Of a stretch of 49,026 bases of DNA, positions 1-11,434 are shown piece by piece. The translations under genes were made by a program, and so were the position numbers. How positions within the stretch are numbered: position 1 is the stretch's first letter; the number at the start of each line of letters is the position of its first letter. Under the pieces are notes generated by a model that did no database searches, was not told where the DNA came from, and saw only the letters and a list, made by a program, of their open reading frames with translations. The stretch comes from Perkinsus chesapeaki. Lineage: Eukaryota; Perkinsozoa; Perkinsida; Perkinsidae. Location: positions 1,044 to 50,069 of the forward strand of contig JAAPAO010000059.1 in the NCBI GenBank assembly GCA_013115145.1, read 5' to 3'.

Positions 1-1
1 T

Positions 2-130
2 GGGTTGGACGCCTCAATAGTCCGTATTGATAGGGTTGGACGCCTCAATAGTCCGTATTGATAGGGTTGGACGCCTCAATAGTCCGTATTGATAGGGTTG
101 GACGCCTCAATAGTCCGTATTGATAGGGTT
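2..130. repeat. 31-bp tandem repeat, about 4 copies
   Basis: A 31-bp unit beginning GGGTTGGACGCCTCAATAGT is repeated four times without visible mismatch (2-32, 33-63, 64-94, 95-125), followed by the first bases of a fifth copy. The window edge cuts the left side, so the array may be longer. The units abut with no spacers, so this is a minisatellite. Confidence 0.95.
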
Positions 131-205
131 ATACCGATTATAGTCGAAGGCCTTCATAGAACTCTGTGGGTCATCGCTTAGATTGACTCTTATCTCGTCA
201 CTAGT

Positions 206-311
206 GGTTTGGTAACCTACTTGTGGCAGCCACCGTCGCAAGCGGTTTGGTAACCTGCTTGTGGCAGCCATCGTCGCAAGCGGTTTGGTAACCTGCTTGT
301 GGCAGTCATCG
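206..311. repeat. 38-bp tandem repeat, 2.8 copies
   Basis: A 38-bp unit starting GGTTTGGTAACCTGCTTGTG occurs at 206-243 and 244-281, with a partial copy at 282-311. Copies differ by single bases (CTACTTG/CTGCTTG, CCACCG/CCATCG/TCATCG). It is a second minisatellite beside the one at 2-130, and the two units are unrelated by eye. Confidence 0.9.
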
Positions 312-967
312 AATGGATGGTTAGAAACCCTCCAGACGATCGTGAGCGGCAGCGCTGTTGTAGGCCATCTGTGGTCCTATGCGTGGTTTGGTTATGCTGA
401 TGAGAGTGGTTCAAGGTTGGACGTCACGCCTATCAGCACAGTGTTTCCCCGGGTAGCTTGCTATCATCACCAGAATTCCCCTCTGTATATGATCGGTTCA
501 TATTCCTTGTGCTGCGTACCATTCTGCACTGCTCAACTCCTGCTAATCTATCTAAAGCTTATAGTGTGTTGAGTTTGTAAGTGGGTGAGTGTTGAACAAC
601 GGAGAGTGAGTGGTGGCTCTTTCACTCGCTTATCAGTATTAATTGTTTTTCGCCTTTTTAGTTCATGGTGTATTGAGATGTCATCCGCGAGAATAGGGCT
701 GTTTTTACGGGTCTACGTATTGTTGGTTCCTTTGGCTGGGCCATCAAGCTTGCGGTGTGTTTGGACTTGGCGAATCTTGCATTCTTGTCTTTCTTTTAAA
801 TTCGGTCAAAATTGATAAGTGCGTAACTTGCTACTCGTGTATTGCTGATTCCTTGGTGTTTTTGTATTTCTTCTGGTGTCTTCCAGTGTGTTGTGTTGAG
901 TCTTGTCTAGCGACTTCCTTCATGTGGCAGCTCAGGCTTGTGGTTATTGTAATCGTGAACCTGAATA
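312..967. other. No gene recognised; 5' flank of the cullin gene
   Basis: Only short, overlapping open frames with no family resemblance are present. The stretch is T/G-rich on the plus strand and presumably holds the cullin promoter and 5' UTR. No TATA-like or initiator element could be assigned with confidence. Confidence 0.5.
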
Positions 968-3900
968 ATGTCTGCTTACGGGGAGACTGTGCCTTTAGAT
1001 GAAGGATGGACCCTCATTAAGGAGAAGGCAATCGATAGACTAGAGTGAGCTGCTCCTGGCTGCCGTTTTTTGCCAGCCAGGCATTTTTCTTCGTAAGGTA
1101 CTACTTGGATACTGGCGATGTCCCTAAGGACGTCGTACAGGTTGCTGGCAAGCCCATTCGTATCTTTGGCGCTGGTGATTACGCCCAGCTTTATACGTAC
1201 TACCGGCGCCCTTGGAGGAATCTTGTCATTTATGTGCTCAGAACGGTCTATAACATGTGTACTCAACGATCACCAAACAACTGGTCTGAGGAGCTCTATC
1301 AGCGCTATGGGGATTCCATGTCCTCTTATGTGACTAGAAAGGTAGAAGCCGCCTCGGATTCACACGCGGGTGAAGAGGACCGTCGCTAGGTGGTACCGAA
1401 AATCGATAAACTGGAGGGTAAGGCTCTGTTGGAAGAGTTGCTACATCGATGGAACAACCATAAGCTTTACAGCAAGTGGATGGAACGCTTCTTCACATAC
1501 TTGGATCGGTACGAAAGAGGCACAGTGTGGCCGTGGAGGAGACGCCACTTTGGGCAGATACTATGTGAAGCTGCAATCTGTCGACACTCTTGCTGTCCGA
1601 GGAGTTACCATATTTAAAATGCTTGCCTTTGACCATGGTGAGGTCCCCGCTAGGTGCCGCGCTGCCGTACTGGATATGATTAATAAGGAAAGAGAAGGTA
1701 GTGTCGGTGGATCATCGCTAGAGGATCTACCCGTTACGCTTTTGCAAGTACTTTCGCATTTGCTGTCTGTAGTGTCGGTGTGAGTATTCCGATGAGACAC
1801 GGTGATAGTATTTAAATCGCGAATCGCGCGGGAATATGCAGCTTTGTGCAGTGTATCGGTGGTAGATTCGGAAATAGATCAAAGCCTCCTGAGAGGCATT
1901 GTCAATATGCTCATTGATCTCGGTAGTGCGAGCCGATCTAGTGGTGCAGCTGATGGCCAAGCAAGCAGTTCCAGCTCAACTAAGTACGCCTATCCTTCCC
2001 ACTGTTTGCCCTCACACATGTTGTTCGCTCAGCGTCACTAGTAGCAGACCGACTTTGGGCGGTGTTCCCAATCCTCCTCATGGCAGCGGAGAGTTGAGTA
2101 ATCTTTGGGTCTATCAGCAGGAGCTGGAGGAGTACCTTCTTCCTCAAACTGCCGTACTAGAATCATCGGGCTTCTAATTATCGCTACATTGTTTTGGTTC
2201 AGCGGTACTATGAGCAACAGGCAAATGCTTGGCTGGCCACGGACACTTTGCCGGAGTTCCTGATTAAGGCGGAGTCGGCGCTGATGGCAGGTGTGCCACA
2301 TAAATTGGGATATGGTGGAGTGTTATTCGTTTCAGAACAGAAGAGAGTGGAAATGTACCTACATCCCTCATCTATGCAGAAAATTAAGGATGTCGTTATT
2401 AAAGCAACGTTGGCCGACACAATGGTGGGGGGGTCTATCGAATGATTTGGGGGAAGAGCGGTGTGGATGCGAATTGATACTACTTCTCTTGCCTAGCAGT
2501 GTTTGCAGTTTGCTATTCTCACTACTGGGACGTTTGGAGTATTAACTTGATTGCTGTCTCAGTCACAAACGCTCGAGAAGGATACAGGCGTCACATGGAT
2601 GTTGGACAACGATAAGAGAGAGGATCTGGTAGGCAAGCGATGTAGTGACGTGCTGGAAGTGTACTTTGTTTCAGTCGCGAATGTGGCGCATGTTCGGCTT
2701 GGTTCCTAATGGTCTTGCACCAATTGCAGCGAGTTTCAAGTAATAGGAGGCTGTCAGGCATTAAGGGGAGACTGGTTCGTTGCTCTATGCTTGAATGGGC
2801 TATTCTAGTGGGCATAGCACTAGGGCCTAAGGGTATTCCTCCTTTATAAGTATTGACTGTAGAGTGTGCTGTACACTATAGTGGCAGATGATGTTATAGA
2901 AAAGGACCAAAGGTCAGTAAGAGCATTGTTACATCTCTGCATACTAGCGCGCAGCGCTCGATCACGCTCATTATATATTCTTAAAGGCCTATGTAACTGC
3001 TTCCTGCCGTAGTTGGCACGGGCCCTGGAGGGGGCGCTACAAGCCAACGCGCAATGGGTTAACACAGTTTTTCGGCCATGACGCTACGACGGCGTTGGAT
3101 TTTAGACTCCTGACACACACGAATAGATGTCGTCCTCCTCATCGCTGGCGTATATGGGTCTTGTTGGATCAGGCAATATGTACAAGACTTGGGTAACAGT
3201 GTTGTAGACGCTCGTATTGAGCAACTGAAGGCACTGGGTCCTCAGCCAAGCCCACAGGTTAAGACTGAGGTGTTGTCTGATCCATCCTTCATACAGAGGC
3301 TCATCGATATGCATGATAGGTAGGGCTCGAAGGGAGTACGCGTGCTGCTGTATTGGCGGAATGGCGGCGGTGTGTTAGGTTTAAGAGCGTCGTAGCGGAG
3401 TGCTTCCAGTCGGACGGTTTGTTCCAGAAGAGCCTAAAGGAAGGTCATACCAGGAAGGGTGTGTGGCTTGTTACTTCAGCGTGATAAAGCGTGGAAATTT
3501 AGAGTCAAGGGAATGCAGGAAAGAGCGCTCGTATCTTGTAGATATTGTGATCCTTGGAAATCACGCTCATCTCATCTCTACATTGACCGAGAGACTGCTC
3601 GCCGGTGGCGGGTACTGACTGTTTTTTATGTGTTTTGAATAATGAATCTTTGTTATTGAGCGTACGATACTACTACAAGGACTTATATTATCACCGAGTT
3701 GCTGGCTGCTGTTGCCATCTTGTCTGTTTGAGTTGCCTTTTCCTTCCAGCTTTCGAAACCTTCATCAACCGCGATCTGGGCCGGTTCAGCATTGCCGCTA
3801 TGATGAGCAGCTTCTGTGATAAAGCGCTCCGGAAGGGAGGTAGAAGTGAAGGATCTCTCGCGAGAAGAGCGAGTGCCATTGGTAGGCGAGAAGCGTTCGG

Positions 3901-5729
3901 AGGAACAAGTGGACACACTTATGTCGAAGTTGGTGGATCTGTTCTCGTTCCTTACGGATAAGGATGTCTTTGCTGAGATATACAGGAACCAGCTGGCCAA
4001 GAGACTCCTGTAAGGATGGTGACACAAGACGCTTTTTAGGTCGCTTCACCTTTGGGAGTAGACGTTGGTGGTATTTTTGCTGTTTTATAGTTCGATTGAT
4101 GATTATAAGATGGTTCCAGTTAATAATGTTACATTCGCCGTACTGTAGTAGGTTAAAGGAGGCAGAATCTAATATTTCTTATAACTTCTGACGAAATACA
4201 TGCGGTAGGTGGTATAGTAGTTGTAACCTACTATTACTTGTTCGTAACATTCATCAGTAGGATACTTTACTGCTTACTCGACTCTGTCTCCTGAGTGCCG
4301 CTTCCTCTCTATTTTATTATACCCGTCCCACATACGTCTCCATATCTATTGTATGGTTATTAAGGTACGATACCAGCGCGAGTGATGAGGCAGAGAAGAG
4401 CGTCATTCAGAAATTGAAGATGAAATGCGGGTAAGCATTGGAAGACATGAATTAACAGGATGGTATTGTTGCTAACAGAGCACAGTTCACTTCGAAGCTG
4501 GAGGGTATGATCACGGATACCTCCTTGGCCACAGACATGCAGAAACAGTTTAGGGAGTATCTTTCGCATAGGGATAATCAATCTGATCGGGAAAGGTAGC
4601 ATTAGGAGGGGCGTCGCGCGCCATTAAATTGTGATGTGTGTCAGTATTGACTTCTCGGTGACGGTTCTGACCACCGGATTCTGGCCAACCTACCATGTAA
4701 GAGGAAACGGTCGCGGCTGTCGGCCCACGGTTGGCTTTTATTCAGCCGATCGATAGCGTCATTTTACCGATGCCGATGACGAGGTGCCTTAATGTCTTCA
4801 CTGATTTCTATAACGGCAAGACTCAGCATCGGAAGCTCTCCTGGATCCACAGCCTCGGTACGCCATCTGGCCTTCTTCTGGCTCCTTGAGAAAGGTCGTT
4901 TGGTTCAGGTCAGGCAGTGGTGGGAGCGAAGTTCGGGCAGAGAAAGCACGACCTTAACTGTAACACATTGCAGGTTAGATAGCTAGAGGTGTCAGAAAAC
5001 GGCTACGCTATTGTGGTCAGGCGCTCATTCTTCTCCTTTTCAATAATCCATCAGCACATGGTGGAGACAGCGAAGGTTGGATCAGCTTCCAAGACGTAAA
5101 GGGAGGGGGTCCTTTGACATCGAAATAGCATTGATCCTCATAGATTCATACAGCAACTGGATGCGGTGATGACAGTATGTGCAAGAAGCTGTTGGCGACG
5201 CTTAGCATAGCGAGATATAAGGTGCGGGAGAGACGAACGGCTGGGTGCTTGGGGAGTCGGAAGGCAGGTTCTGGAGAAGTCGGGATCGAATCCGAGGATA
5301 ATTGATGTGGAGGAGAAGTTCAGGGTGAATCCGAAGTTCAGCTGCCCCCAGCGAAAGATCAAGATACCGCCACCAGCCCAGGTAGGGGAAATAGTCACGC
5401 GCCACGGAATTGGGGGGTCTCATAACCTTGCGTGTAGGATGAGACGCATAAGGCGGAGCGAGTGCAGGAGGATCGATCGATCTCGATTGAGGCGGCGATA
5501 GTCCGCATTATGAAGACAAGGAAGACATGCAGTCATCAGCAGTTGGTGTCGGAGGTCTTAAATCAGCTCTCATTTTTCAAGTAGGAATTTCGTGGCGCGG
5601 TGAAGGAATTTCTACATGCTGTTCAGACCGAACCCGAAGGTTATTAAGCAGCGTATCGAGCATCTTATCGAGAGGGAGTATCTCGAGCGAGATGAGAATC
5701 AGCCTAATGTGTACCGCTACCTAGCATAG
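968..5729 (+). CDS. Cullin (CUL1-like), scaffold of a cullin-RING ubiquitin ligase; about 20 exons
   Basis: Cullins are elongated scaffolds that hold a RING subunit (RBX1) at the C-terminus and substrate adaptors at the N-terminus. Translation starts [20 protein letters not shown] at 968. N-terminal cullin repeats are read across short introns, for example 1045-1097, 1197-1241, 1342-1389 and 1509-1557, each restoring a continuous cullin frame. Recognisable blocks include [12 protein letters not shown], a [17 protein letters not shown]-like segment, the LFQKSLKE and [20 protein letters not shown] region, and [16 protein letters not shown] at about 3965-4013. The winged-helix end carries the neddylation-type block [17 protein letters not shown] and ends [14 protein letters not shown], the family's normal terminus. 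A longer intron (about 4010-4370) separates KRLL from the [13 protein letters not shown] block. CUL1 type is inferred from the N-terminal repeats. Overall identity is very secure, but individual exon borders in 1750-3500 are less so. Confidence 0.93.
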
Positions 5730-5884
5730 TAGACTGTGACGGCTGTCCCCAATTACTTTGCTGCAGCAGTGGTGGTTCTACTGCGGGTAAAAGATGTTGG
5801 TTTCGAGGCGACTAGTGATTATCATTTTGTCTACTATAATTGGCGGGGTGGAGTTTAGTGCATCACACATTGGTAGTTATTGAC

Positions 5885-6782
5885 ATGTCGAATGGAGAGA
5901 TCGGCTCCTTTGTGAGCTTTGGTGACTTTGTCTGGGTGCCAGAGGGGGTAGAGGTCACAGCGGCATCAGGGCTGAAGTCGCTGGGTGACGGGCAGTATAC
6001 TAGCGCTAAGGTGGGCACTGTGAAAGTGGAGGATAATAAGGTGATAAGGGAACTGGGAGGAAGAGAGGAGTAGTTTGGGCATGTTGTAGCTGGTAATTGA
6101 AGGCCCGACAGCGCCGTTCGTGCCGCCTTCGGTGGGGGACATTGTTTATGCGAGGTAATAACACGCCCTAGCCGGGGATGGAACTTGCGCCTCCCTCCTG
6201 TTCAGAGTTGCTCGGATCACACGGCTGAAGGCTGAATGCGTTATTGTCGGTGATCATGCCGGGCGAGTTAACAGCTGCGGGTGGGACAGGCTAGCTACAT
6301 CGCTGCGAAGGATTGCTTCTTGCTTTCTAAGGTTCCGAGGCCACATTCGAGTACAGGATGTGCGGTACTATGACATAGACGCCGTGGCCATAGAGGACTG
6401 CTTCAGACCGGGGGACCTGGTCCGGTGCAAAGTTGTAGGAGACAGGGGAATTGCTCGGATTTTCCACTGTTATCGGTGGTATGTTCCTGCTGTCTCAGTT
6501 GTCGATGGGAGACTCTCGTAGCTATCTCCTAACCACATCGGGAACAGATGCCAGCCTGGGAGTGGTCATGGCAACGAGCGTCAATGGTGCGAGCGTCGAG
6601 TGGGTGGGTGGGAGACAGAAGTTGTGTTCAGGTCACCCTCTGGTGCCTATCTCATGGCGGCTTATGAAGTGCTCGGTAACGGGAGAGTTGGAGAAAAGGT
6701 ATGCTCCTGAAGTCGGCTGAAATGCCAAAGGTGGTTCAGGAAAGTTGCCCGGCCGGTGTGGCTGAAGGACGAGGAGAAGTGA
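5885..6782 (+). CDS. CSL4: Exosome complex component CSL4 (EXOSC1-like), multi-exon
   Basis: CSL4 is a cap subunit of the RNA exosome, the 3'-5' RNA processing and decay machine of nucleus and cytoplasm. The model starts MSNGEIGSFVSFGDFVWVPE at 5885. It continues with the linker and S1 domain: an IEGPTAPFVPPSVGDIVYAR segment, then FRGHIRVQDVRYYDIDAVAI and FRPGDLVRCKVVGDRG, then SYLLTTSGTDASLGVVMA and VPISWRLMKCSVTGELEKR. These match, block for block, the S1 and zinc-ribbon-like parts of animal CSL4. A 41-nt intron near the end lets the frame finish RKVARPVWLKDEEK-stop, as in the human protein (RKVA). Introns are about 40-60 nt. The gene follows the cullin by 155 bp on the same strand. Whether the cysteine set of the CSL4 C-terminal domain is complete was not established. 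Confidence 0.88.
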
Positions 6783-6950
6783 AGTGCGGCCATTACGTTG
6801 TTTACCAGTCTTATACTGCTATTGTGTTAGTGGTCTTATATCATCAACTCGTCCGGGGGGGCTCGGGAGGGATAATGGCTATTATGTAGAGCGTCGAAAT
6901 GATAAGGCCTCCTTAGATAAGAAGACCCTCTGGTACCTTTACTGAAGCTA

Positions 6951-7014
6951 AGTGTCCAAGATACATCGGCACCTATACAAGGCTTCACATAGGTGCCGAT
7001 GTATCTTGGACACT
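6951..7014. repeat. Perfect 26-bp inverted repeat, 12-nt loop
   Basis: Bases 6951-6976 and 6989-7014 are exact reverse complements (AGTGTCCAAGATACATCGGC.. / ..GCCGATGTATCTTGGACACT) around the loop ACAAGGCTTCAC. Flanking bases still pair imperfectly (CTGAAGCTA / TCAGCTTGC). It lies about 170 bp beyond the CSL4 stop, between two plus-strand genes. It could be a small foldback element, a 3'-end RNA structure or a small-RNA precursor. Confidence 0.9.
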
Positions 7015-7298
7015 TCAGCTTGCTTCGTACCATTGGCTGTGGTTCGAGATCATGGTACGGGTTTATAAGCCACCTTTGTTATCGATTATTTTATTGAACC
7101 ACTCTCTCGTATTGGCCACTTTGACCTCTTTGTTCAACTCTAGCTACTGTCGGAGCTCCATGTGCTGTCAGAGTTCAGTTGTGAGAGCTAGACCATTCAA
7201 TTATAAGGATATAGATTTTAGAGTGGGGCGGCGGCGGCCTTAGCCTAGCATGCGGCACCGTTGGGGAAGAAATGGTAGGCGCGGCTAGTGATATACGG

Positions 7299-7354
7299 GG
7301 TCTCCCAAATAGTGTCCGGGTTCCTTTTCCACATTTTTCTGGGGCCACCCTGTA
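7299..7354. mobile_element. Possible mariner/MITE-type terminus remnant
   Basis: Read on the minus strand, this stretch contains CAGGGTGGCCCCAGAAAAAT and then ACACTATTTGGGAGACCC. The style (CAGGGTG-CCC-A-rich) resembles the terminal inverted repeats of Tc1/mariner-like elements and their MITEs. No transposase frame and no matching second terminus was seen nearby, so this is at best a solo end or decayed fragment. The resemblance is a judgement by eye. Confidence 0.3.
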
Positions 7355-7409
7355 GATTGGTATATAATAATATTAAAAGGGCACATCAGAAGGTTTCCTC
7401 TCATTATTA

Positions 7410-8532
7410 ATGACAACGAAAGAGGAGCTGGAGGCCTTAAAGGTGGCCGAACTGAAGGTAAAACTGAAGGTAGGCTAAGTTGGTATTGGGAGTGACTGAG
7501 CAGTGGTGTTATAGGAAGCGAAACTGCCATTGTCGGGGACCAAGGCGGTGTTGGTTGCTAGACTGGTGGAACATTATGAGAAGGAGGAAGAAGATAAAGG
7601 AAAGGAGGGAGATGAGGAGGTTGAGGATAAAGCAACGGAAGAGGATGAGCCCAGTGAGGAGGATAAGGAGGAGCCCGTGGAAGAAAAGAAGAAAGCATCT
7701 CCAGTGAGGGATAAGGTGCCAGTGGGACACTGTCCCGCTATGCTGTATCATTGCGATTGTAGGCCCCTGTGGAACCAGCGAAGGCGAAGACAGTTGAAAG
7801 TGATATTCCGGTGAGAACCGGCAGTAGTAGGGCGCCTTCCTCGGCAGCCGAGGACGATGCCAACTCTTGCATGGTGGAGGCTGGTAGCAGCGCGGCGGCA
7901 ATGAGCACGATAGAGGCTTCTGAAGTGAGCTCTGAGAAGGGGAAGGATACGGAGAAGGCGTCACGAGATGAAAGCATGGCAAAGAAGAGAGAGGAGTCTC
8001 TGGATGAGGACGCTGCGATGCAGGTAATAGGGAGGGCTATCGGTGGGCTTGGTAGTGATGGTTGTGCATGGGCAGAGTCCTGGAGAGAGCCCTCGATCTG
8101 AGAAGGAGGAAGAGGGAGAGAAGGAGGTTATACAGACTAAGTCGGGTAAGGCTATACCGAGGATTACATGGGACAATGCTGGAGGGGGAGACAGCAGCAA
8201 TAGGAACACACCGGCTGAGCAAGGTACAAAGAGGCTGGATGCGTGGGCTGCAGGCATATGGGGATTTAGGGCGATCGCCGCCGAACCGCAAGCGGTCTCT
8301 GTCCGGTGGGGAGGATTCTGACCACAGGAGGAAGGTCGAGAGGGCCAGACGATTTGGGATGGATGAGGTAGAGAACAGTAGGCCTGGAGAGGGATTGAAG
8401 TGCATTTGGTAGGATGGAGATGAGCGTATGGTCGGTAAGGGAGAGGATGGAATTGAGTTGAAGACGCAGGCAGAAGCAGGAGGCGGAGAGACAAAGGAGG
8501 CTCCTCCTATGGCTAAGGCGATGGAGAAGTAG
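7410..8532 (+). CDS. SAP-domain protein of the SARNP/Tho1 (CIP29) type
   Basis: SARNP/Tho1 proteins bind nucleic acid and act with the TREX complex in mRNA export. The start MTTKEELEALKVAELKVKLK opens a SAP domain. A 45-nt intron (7470-7514) splices it to KLPLSGTKAVLVARLVEHY, giving the complete helix-loop-helix SAP fold within the first 40 or so residues. An acidic, lysine-rich stretch follows (EEEDKGKEGDEEVEDK, KEEPVEEKKK), then further short introns and a basic end, NRKRSLSGGEDSDH and RRKVERARRFGMDE. The ARRFG motif after a basic run is typical of SARNP (ERFG). The frame finishes PPMAKAMEK-stop at 8532. The next gene begins about 40 bp downstream. Family assignment rests on the SAP domain plus this C-terminal motif. 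Confidence 0.78.
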
Positions 8533-8572
8533 TAAAGGGTCTGGTGATGTGATCAATACTATATGGATGGTG

Positions 8573-10905
8573 GGTCGCAGAAATGTGTGGATTGCGTAGG
8601 ATAGTGCGAAGTGACTGCGAATGGAGCGTTGAATGTGGACAGCTTCTGGAGGTGATCTGATAATCTTCGAACTCGGGATTGTAAGATTCTTGAGAGGTCG
8701 CCCTGGTGCCACTGTTGGGGGAAGGTGCTGCAATACCTGCTGTCGAGGGAGGATCCTTTCCTTGGGCAATTTCCGATAGATACGCGGATTGTCATGTATT
8801 ACTAAGCTTGTCTACTTCCCCTGGCTTTCCGGTGATGGAATATCAATTTCCGACTGGGGAAACCCGACAAATATTCCAACAGTGAAAAATGAACTCAGAT
8901 TCACTGAGATGGTAGAGCATGTTATGCACGACGCCCAGCTGATTACGGCCGAAGACGTACTGGCAGATGAGCGCAATGCTGACCTGCTGGATCTGGTGAG
9001 GAGGCGTTAAGATTTCTCGGCGTTACGGGCTTGCTGGTTGGTAGGCATTGGAGCAGTTCACGAAGGAGGAGGTGGCGCAGATGATGCTGGATGTTGACGG
9101 CGATATTAAGAGGGAGTTCAAATGGAGATCTGAGATCCGCTGGCCGTAATGGAGAGGAGTAATGTGGCGTGGATTTGTGCTTGGCAGGCCTTCGATGTTC
9201 CATGGACGATTTCGTCGAGCCTGTAGAATGGCTGGTGTGAGAGGCATGATGGATGAGCGTGGTGGGTATTATAGTGGCAAGGGTAGGTTGATGGGTATAG
9301 GGAAGATGTTATGTTATTTGGTATTTAGGTAGCTGGGGTAAGGGAGGGGGAGGACGATGGGGGGAAGGGGATAGAAGAGAAGGTAGGTTGGCTTCTATGC
9401 CGTTACATTTATGTCATCTGATTCACCTTACGTATCATCATGCCATCTGGTTACCTTCTTCGTATACTATCTTTATGCAACCTTACTACTAGATTTGTGC
9501 TATCTCATTTCAGCTCTTTTTTTATTATTGTACGTGCTTGAATGGTGTGTGTGTATAATAGGTCCATGGTCTGGTGGCCGCAGTGGTCCTCCTCGAGGCC
9601 GAGCAGCTTACTTTGGCCATGATGACAGGGCTGGAATAAGGGAGCCCAGCCCGCCGCTGGAAGGGTAGGGAGAAATGTCGGGTGCTGGGATCGAACCGGG
9701 GTGTGTCAGGATGGATCGCATGAGTTCTCCTACGAGACTGCGTGGAAGAGCCTTCAGTGGTGGCAAGGGATCTGGGAGGGATGAAGGCTCGGGAGGATTC
9801 CGTCCTAGACAGTCGTGGTAAAAACAGCTCACGAAGTCGGTGATACGTGGGATTGGTCCGCTTAGGGGTCGAAGTGGGAGCGGTGGAGGAGTGTGGCAGC
9901 ATGATGATCGAGCCGGCGGTAGAAGCTTTGATCCTGCCAGTGAACCTTCTAGTGGGGGATTCCGCAGATCGGATGATAGGAGGTAGACTTATTCTGTTGC
10001 AGTCAGGGACGTCTGGGATTTTTGATGGGTACTTCTTACCTATTCCCACTGCATCTGTTTGTGGTCCATACCACAGAGGCTTCCAATAATAAGCACTCTT
10101 TACCATTGTACAGTCTTTGGAAATATCCTATCCCTCTGTAGAGAGATGTGATGGCTCGGGGTTCGCAGCGCAGTTAGTTTAGTCACATAGAAGCTTTAAT
10201 TATAAACAGTAGGAGCCATATAGGGACTACTTCGAATCTTACTTGACCACGAGGTTATGTAGTGGTACATACCTGGCATCCGTGCACCGTGGCTACTTCG
10301 CAGTGGTGGAGTGTGGAGCGGGTTCATACAGCCGAAATAGAGCATCAGACCTATTAGATACACTTGTATGGATATTGTCGAGGTTATTGCTTTCAGAGGC
10401 TTCCGATCAAGATCTCGCAGCCCCCTGCCAGTACTGCAGTCCAACTTGCCTACTGAATTGAAGAACATCGTAGAGGACTTCATCAGGGAGAACAGGCTCG
10501 ATGAGAGGTGATGGAGAAGAAGATTCCGTGGGGTTAACTGCGGCATTCAGGGCGGCATCGGCGCTCCTGCAGAGGACAACTCCAGACGTCCTGATCAGAG
10601 TTCTTGAAATGGGCCGTCTCACTGTAGTGAAAGGCTTCTCGTTGCATTGGTATGTTTTGACCTGTCAGAGCCCCAATCATTCTCGGGAGCTCATGATCCG
10701 CCTACGAGACATCGGAGGAGGTGGAGGAGGATTTAGACGGTCTGGAGGTGGAGGAGGTAGCGGTTAAAGGGTTGCTGATGGTAAAATGAAGTGGTGATTT
10801 TGCACAGGTTCGCCCTTCTCTGGTGGGAGGCGCCGTCAGTTCTCTCCGCCTCCAGCGTCACGGCGTCGTAGCCGCAGTCGTAGTGATGATCGGGCTAAGA
10901 GGTAA
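8573..10905 (+). CDS. RGG/RS-rich nucleic-acid-binding protein with C-terminal FIRENRLDERAA motif, multi-exon
   Basis: I do not recognise an orthologue. A phase-consistent model starts MDGGSQKCVDCLLEILERSP at 8573. It passes through an acidic helical part (NADLLDLALEQFTKEEVAQM, LDVDGDIKREFKWRSEIRWP) and, after an intron (donor in CGCTGGCC/GTAATGG), enters glycine/arginine-rich exons: MFHGRFRRACRMAGVRGMMD, GGRSGPPRGRAAYFGHDDR, RGRAFSGGKGSGRDEG, GGVWQHDDRAGGRSFD. Near the end come RSRSRSPLPVLQSNLPTELK and NIVEDFIRENRLDERAASAL, then GGGGGGFRRSGGGGGSG and a final basic SRRRSRSRSDDRAKR. The composition suggests an RNA-associated protein. The DFIRENRLDER block is a short helical motif of a kind I know from dinoflagellate and perkinsid RNA-binding proteins. 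Several internal exons (9300-9560, 10100-10330) are unresolved, and the first 500 bp could be a separate small gene. Confidence 0.5.
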
Positions 10906-10909
10906 TGTT

Positions 10910-10997
10910 ACATCTATATAGTGTTTTAGACGGTATAAAACACTATATAGATGTACTGTAGAAGTAATGAGATGGTATAAATTATACCATCTCATTA
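10910..10997. repeat. Two consecutive hairpins just after a stop codon
   Basis: The first hairpin pairs 10910-10928 with 10936-10954 (19 bp, 7-nt loop GACGGTA). The second pairs 10965-10980 with 10982-10997 (16 bp, one-base centre). Both are A/T-rich and without mismatches. They begin four bases past the TAA of the RGG/RS gene, so they would lie at the start of its 3' UTR. Confidence 0.92.
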
Positions 10998-11434
10998 ATT
11001 CTATAAATTCAAATTCTCTATACGGTTTGTAGGCAATGGATAACAGTGTTAGCTTCTGGATGGGTGATCTCGATACTTCAGGCCTGCCTCTCCTCCGGCT
11101 TACCGTCGACCTCACCGTGGACGTCATGTGAGCAGATCTGGCAGCAGGGAAAGGACGCACCACAGCTCTTCTAGGAGGCAAAGTAACGGCACTTGAATGC
11201 CTTCTTTTCTTCACATTATCGGTGTATCAGGCCGCCATAGCAGGAGTCGATCTCGATAGGTTATCTGGTTTTAGAGGACGAATTATTAGCTCGTTTACAA
11301 TGCCGATGGAGTAATGATGATAGTAGAGTACTTTATGTCAGATCAGACAATAATAACGACTATGTTTTACGCGTCTTTCTTTGCATTGTGTTACTGTCCC
11401 ATCGATATCTGGTAGTGTTTTGGAACCTTTTTGA

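Noticed and set aside
2-311. CRISPR-like array
   Set aside because: The copies are directly adjacent with no variable spacers, and the setting is eukaryotic. These are minisatellites.
7509-8494. Several long minus-strand frames (up to 177 codons)
   Set aside because: They lie antisense to the purine-rich acidic/lysine-rich exons of the SARNP-type gene and read as Ser/Pro/Leu-rich shadows.
8781-8796. A 16-nt mini-intron (GTCATGTATTACTAAG) in the RGG/RS gene model
   Set aside because: It would be in phase, but an 85-nt intron with the same acceptor and an upstream GTGCTG donor is also in phase and far more plausible.
9525-10106. Minus-strand open frame of 193 codons
   Set aside because: It is antisense to the RGG/RS exons, where the GR-rich composition keeps the opposite frame open. 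It has no domain or start context.
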